From Apium graveolens (taxonomy: Eukaryota; Streptophyta; Magnoliopsida; Apiales; Apiaceae): a DNA stretch of 64,000 bases. A model generated the notes under the pieces. The model was not told the DNA's origin, searched no databases, and saw only the letters and a program-made list of their open reading frames with translations. The position numbers and the translations under genes were made by a program. Positions 61,922-64,000 of the stretch are shown here, one piece after another (positions within the stretch are counted from its first letter, which is position 1; each line of letters opens with the position of its first letter). The stretch covers positions 142,677,296-142,741,295 of the forward strand of contig NC_133650.1 in NCBI RefSeq assembly GCF_009905375.1, in the 5' to 3' direction.

Positions 61922-62191
61922 ATGGTCAGATACAACATGTTTTTGAACTACCAAAACTTCAATATGGAGCTAAGCTGTGCCGACTGGCAGCAAGAATGGC
62001 ACATCACGGCCATTCCTGAGGAGATATGGGACTCTGTCCCACAGGAGGTACTGACCCACCTTCTGTTCTTCTATATGGATTACCATCGCCATCTGGAGCA
62101 ATTGGAGGAGGAAAGGCTGGAAGCTCTCCGCCAGCAAGAACGAATCATCCGACTCGCCATTCTGTTTGTCGAGAGTAGGAAGAAGAAATGA
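61922..62191 (+). CDS. Small 89-aa ORF downstream of copia-C pol
   Basis: ATG 61922 to TGA 62189-62191, the same 89-residue length as 8536-8805. By eye about nine or ten residues differ and about eight codons differ silently, with no indel or stop. The C-terminal half (EEERLEALRQQERIIRLAI and the basic RKKK tail) is the best conserved part; Trp residues in CADWQQEW and EIWDS are kept. It lies 1.4 kb after the RNase H stop and about 80 bp after a TATA-type site, so it may have its own transcript. No family is recognised. Confidence 0.7.
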   Translation: MVRYNMFLNYQNFNMELSCADWQQEWHITAIPEEIWDSVPQEVLTHLLFFYMDYHRHLEQLEEERLEALRQQERIIRLAILFVESRKKK

Positions 62192-62906
62192 TTTAATCTC
62201 GTCTTCTTCCTGTTTTTCTTCATCATCAGCCTTGCCCTGCTTCTTGAGCTAGGACTAAGGCTGTTGATGTTAGGTTTAGTGTCTTAGGGAAATCTTGTAT
62301 AAGTACTGATGTAATTTCAATTTCATGAATGTATTCTCTTGATATATTAATGAAATTTGTTTTTGTTTCAAGATTTTGTCTCTAAGTTATTTTGTAATGC
62401 GTTGATAAATCCTGATAATTATTCATATTCTGAAGACCATATAAATTCTGTTTTAATTTAAGTTCTGATTTTCCTTTATCAGTACTTACTCATATAATTT
62501 ATCTTGGTCACTTTAACTTGATTTCTTTTCAAAATATTAATGTTGCAGTGAAAATTAATTAAATCAGTGGGAATGATTTCAATTTTGAATTACAACTGTT
62601 TCACCTTGGTTAATGGAATATCTGGGTAAGTGGAACGGTTTTTCCTTGAAAACAGGCAAGTGGGCAAGTAATGATTACTGTCTTCTCGCGCCTAGTAACT
62701 ATCCGTTATTACTGCATGTCTGACAGGTGTCCCAACGATTAATTTTTGTTTATAAGTAACAAGAGAAAAGATTGTCAAATCTTTTATTTACTTTTCTTTT
62801 TTATCTCTCTCTCTTTCCTTTCATCCTTTCTCATCTACTGACAATTTTTCATACAGACATTTTATCAAACACAATACAGGCAACAGTATTTATCTCAATT
62901 TTTCAC
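62192..62906 (+). other. Spacer between small and extra ORF of copia-C
   Basis: 715 bp, colinear with 8806-9522. TATAAGTAA at 62751-62759 is kept; the matching MSA-like word has one change in its core (AACGA). A CT-rich run (about 62795-62840) precedes the extra ORF. An open frame continues upstream of ATG 62907 to 62772, but it starts without ATG and its hydrophobic run is only the CT-rich leader translated. Confidence 0.5.
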
Positions 62907-63146
62907 ATGGCACCTAAGAATTTAATCATTGATGGAGCTAAGTTTGTTCCAAACAACTATGCTGCAATTCTTGATCATGCTGAAGCTCCATCTGAATTGC
63001 ATTTTGTGCAAGATCTTCTTGCACACAGTGAGATTGGGTATGCATTAACTCAGCCTTCAGTCTTTTCGAGACAACAAGTTCTGACGTTTTGGCGGACTGG
63101 GCACTTTGATGATGGTGGTAGACACGGCACTCCTTGTATTGTTTTC
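62907..63146 (+). pseudogene. Start of the copia-C extra ORF, cut by an LTR
   Basis: ATG 62907 opens a frame matching the first 80 residues of the extra ORF at 9523 (MAPKNLIIDGAKFVPNNY, SEIGYALTQPSVFS, FWRTGHFDDGG). It supplies the true start codon for the family. The frame ends where a Tekay-type LTR begins at 63147; the last five bases TTTTC (63142-63146) are the expected target duplication. Confidence 0.85.
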
Positions 63147-64000
63147 TGTAATAACCCCAATTTTTGGGAAATTTTTGAAACCCTTATGAATAGTGTTTTT
63201 GCTGAATGAGAAAACTTTTCATGCCACACTATGTAGGGGTTCTGATATGGATATTCTGAGATTTTATTAGTACTTTATATGAGATATAAGTGTATGTAAA
63301 GATCGTCAGAATCCAAATCCGAACACTTTGGTTTTTCCCGGAAATACACTAGATACGGAAAGATTTTAGAAAAAGGTAACAGGATAAAAAGGATTTAAAT
63401 TAAAGGATTATAGGAGAGGATCATAAAAGGAATATAATATATTGAGAAAGGTTAAGGGAACCTAAGTAATAAGATCCCGGGTATGATCCCTCAAACGATA
63501 AACGAAAACGAAAGTTAAGCGAACCGTATAACAGATCAGCGGTCATTAGGCAAATGATTAGGAAGTTAATCAAGGGGATTAGTGGGGATGATGTCATCCA
63601 ACCAATAGAAAGAGGACAAGGAGGGGAGGATGACATCATGAGGATGACACAAGCATGACATGGGAAGGAAGGAGATGTGGTGGCTTTTTAACCACACAAA
63701 ATTAAGGGCAACTAGGTAATTTACTAAAACAAACACAAAAATCAAACCAACCAAGCCAAGCAAATCATTTTTCATCAAAATCAAAAAGAAACCAAGGCAT
63801 TGTTCTTCATGCTCTCGGCCAAAACAGAACCAGAACACTAAAACTGCTGTATCTCCTTCATTTCTCAGTCAAATATTGTGTTCTATAGCTCATTGGAAAG
63901 GTATTGAGATGGCCTACAACTCTTGTTCACAAGTCTCGTCCAAATAATCATGGTAAGACCCTCATTTTTACAGTTCTTTAAATCGGACTTTTAGAAACTT
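63147..64000 (+). repeat. Tekay-type LTR start, runs off the window
   Basis: Begins TGTAATAACCCC like the LTRs at 4250 and 25343 and stays colinear with them for about 670 bp. From about 63820 it differs (ACAGAACCAGAACACTAAAA onward), so it is a variant of the gypsy-1 LTR group. The element lies in plus orientation, with its first LTR here. Confidence 0.85.

Noticed and set aside
62772..62906. Hydrophobic N-terminal extension of the copia-C extra ORF that looks like a signal peptide
   Set aside because: It has no ATG, is the translation of a CT-rich leader, and is not conserved as an open frame in copia-1; ATG 62907 is the better start.
1..64000. Host genes, tRNA, rRNA, CRISPR arrays, bacterial operons
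   Set aside because: No supporting signal; tRNA-like matches are primer-binding sites and every long ORF belongs to a retroelement.

Overview
This window is plant nuclear DNA made almost entirely of nested LTR retrotransposons; I see no host gene, tRNA, rRNA or CRISPR array. The organism is a flowering plant with a large, repeat-rich genome, most likely a eudicot. That rests on chromodomain Ty3/gypsy elements of Tekay/Del type with 4 kb LTRs, and on Sirevirus-like Ty1/copia elements with tRNA-iMet primer sites. The species cannot be named from this sequence.

Layout. 1-4249 is the decayed interior of a plus-strand Tekay-like element and 4250-8465 is its 3' LTR. That element sits inside the 3' part of a copia element (copia-1, 8466-14035), which keeps a small ORF, a very long extra ORF, a polypurine tract and its 3' LTR. 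14036-15590 is unassigned DNA with a retroelement-like coding remnant. 15591-20699 is the 5' part of copia-D (plus strand), followed by about 250 bp of its spacer and then by copia-B in the opposite orientation (20951-21340, resuming at 35429-38142). A complete Tekay element, gypsy-1 (21341-35428, minus strand, 4003-bp LTRs, target duplication CCTGC), splits copia-B. Copia-A (minus) is inserted in copia-B's gag at 38143. Gypsy-2 (minus, 39616-52150, about 3.9 kb LTRs) is inserted in copia-A, and a deletion removed one end of gypsy-2 plus most of copia-A. At 54019 a 103-bp piece of a gypsy-2-type LTR lies in copia-A's gag. Copia-C (plus, from 54122) is inserted in that piece and is itself broken at 63147 by another LTR of the gypsy-1 group that runs off the window.

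How the parts work. Each copia copy carries gag (three zinc knuckles), protease, integrase, reverse transcriptase and RNase H in one frame. After pol comes a 1.4 kb spacer with a TATA-type promoter candidate, an 89-codon ORF, a second spacer with another TATA candidate, an extra ORF of about 1,230 codons, a polypurine tract and the LTR. Each Tekay element carries gag-protease-RT-RNase H-integrase-chromodomain in one frame, plus a separate leader ORF between primer site and gag. Every gag-pol here is broken by stop codons, so no element is autonomous as read.

The points most worth following are the copia extra-gene cassette with its own promoter-like sequences, a pair of in-frame stops between gag and protease present in all four copia copies, the Tekay leader ORFs that begin just after splice-acceptor-like sequences, and the inverted copia-D/copia-B pair.
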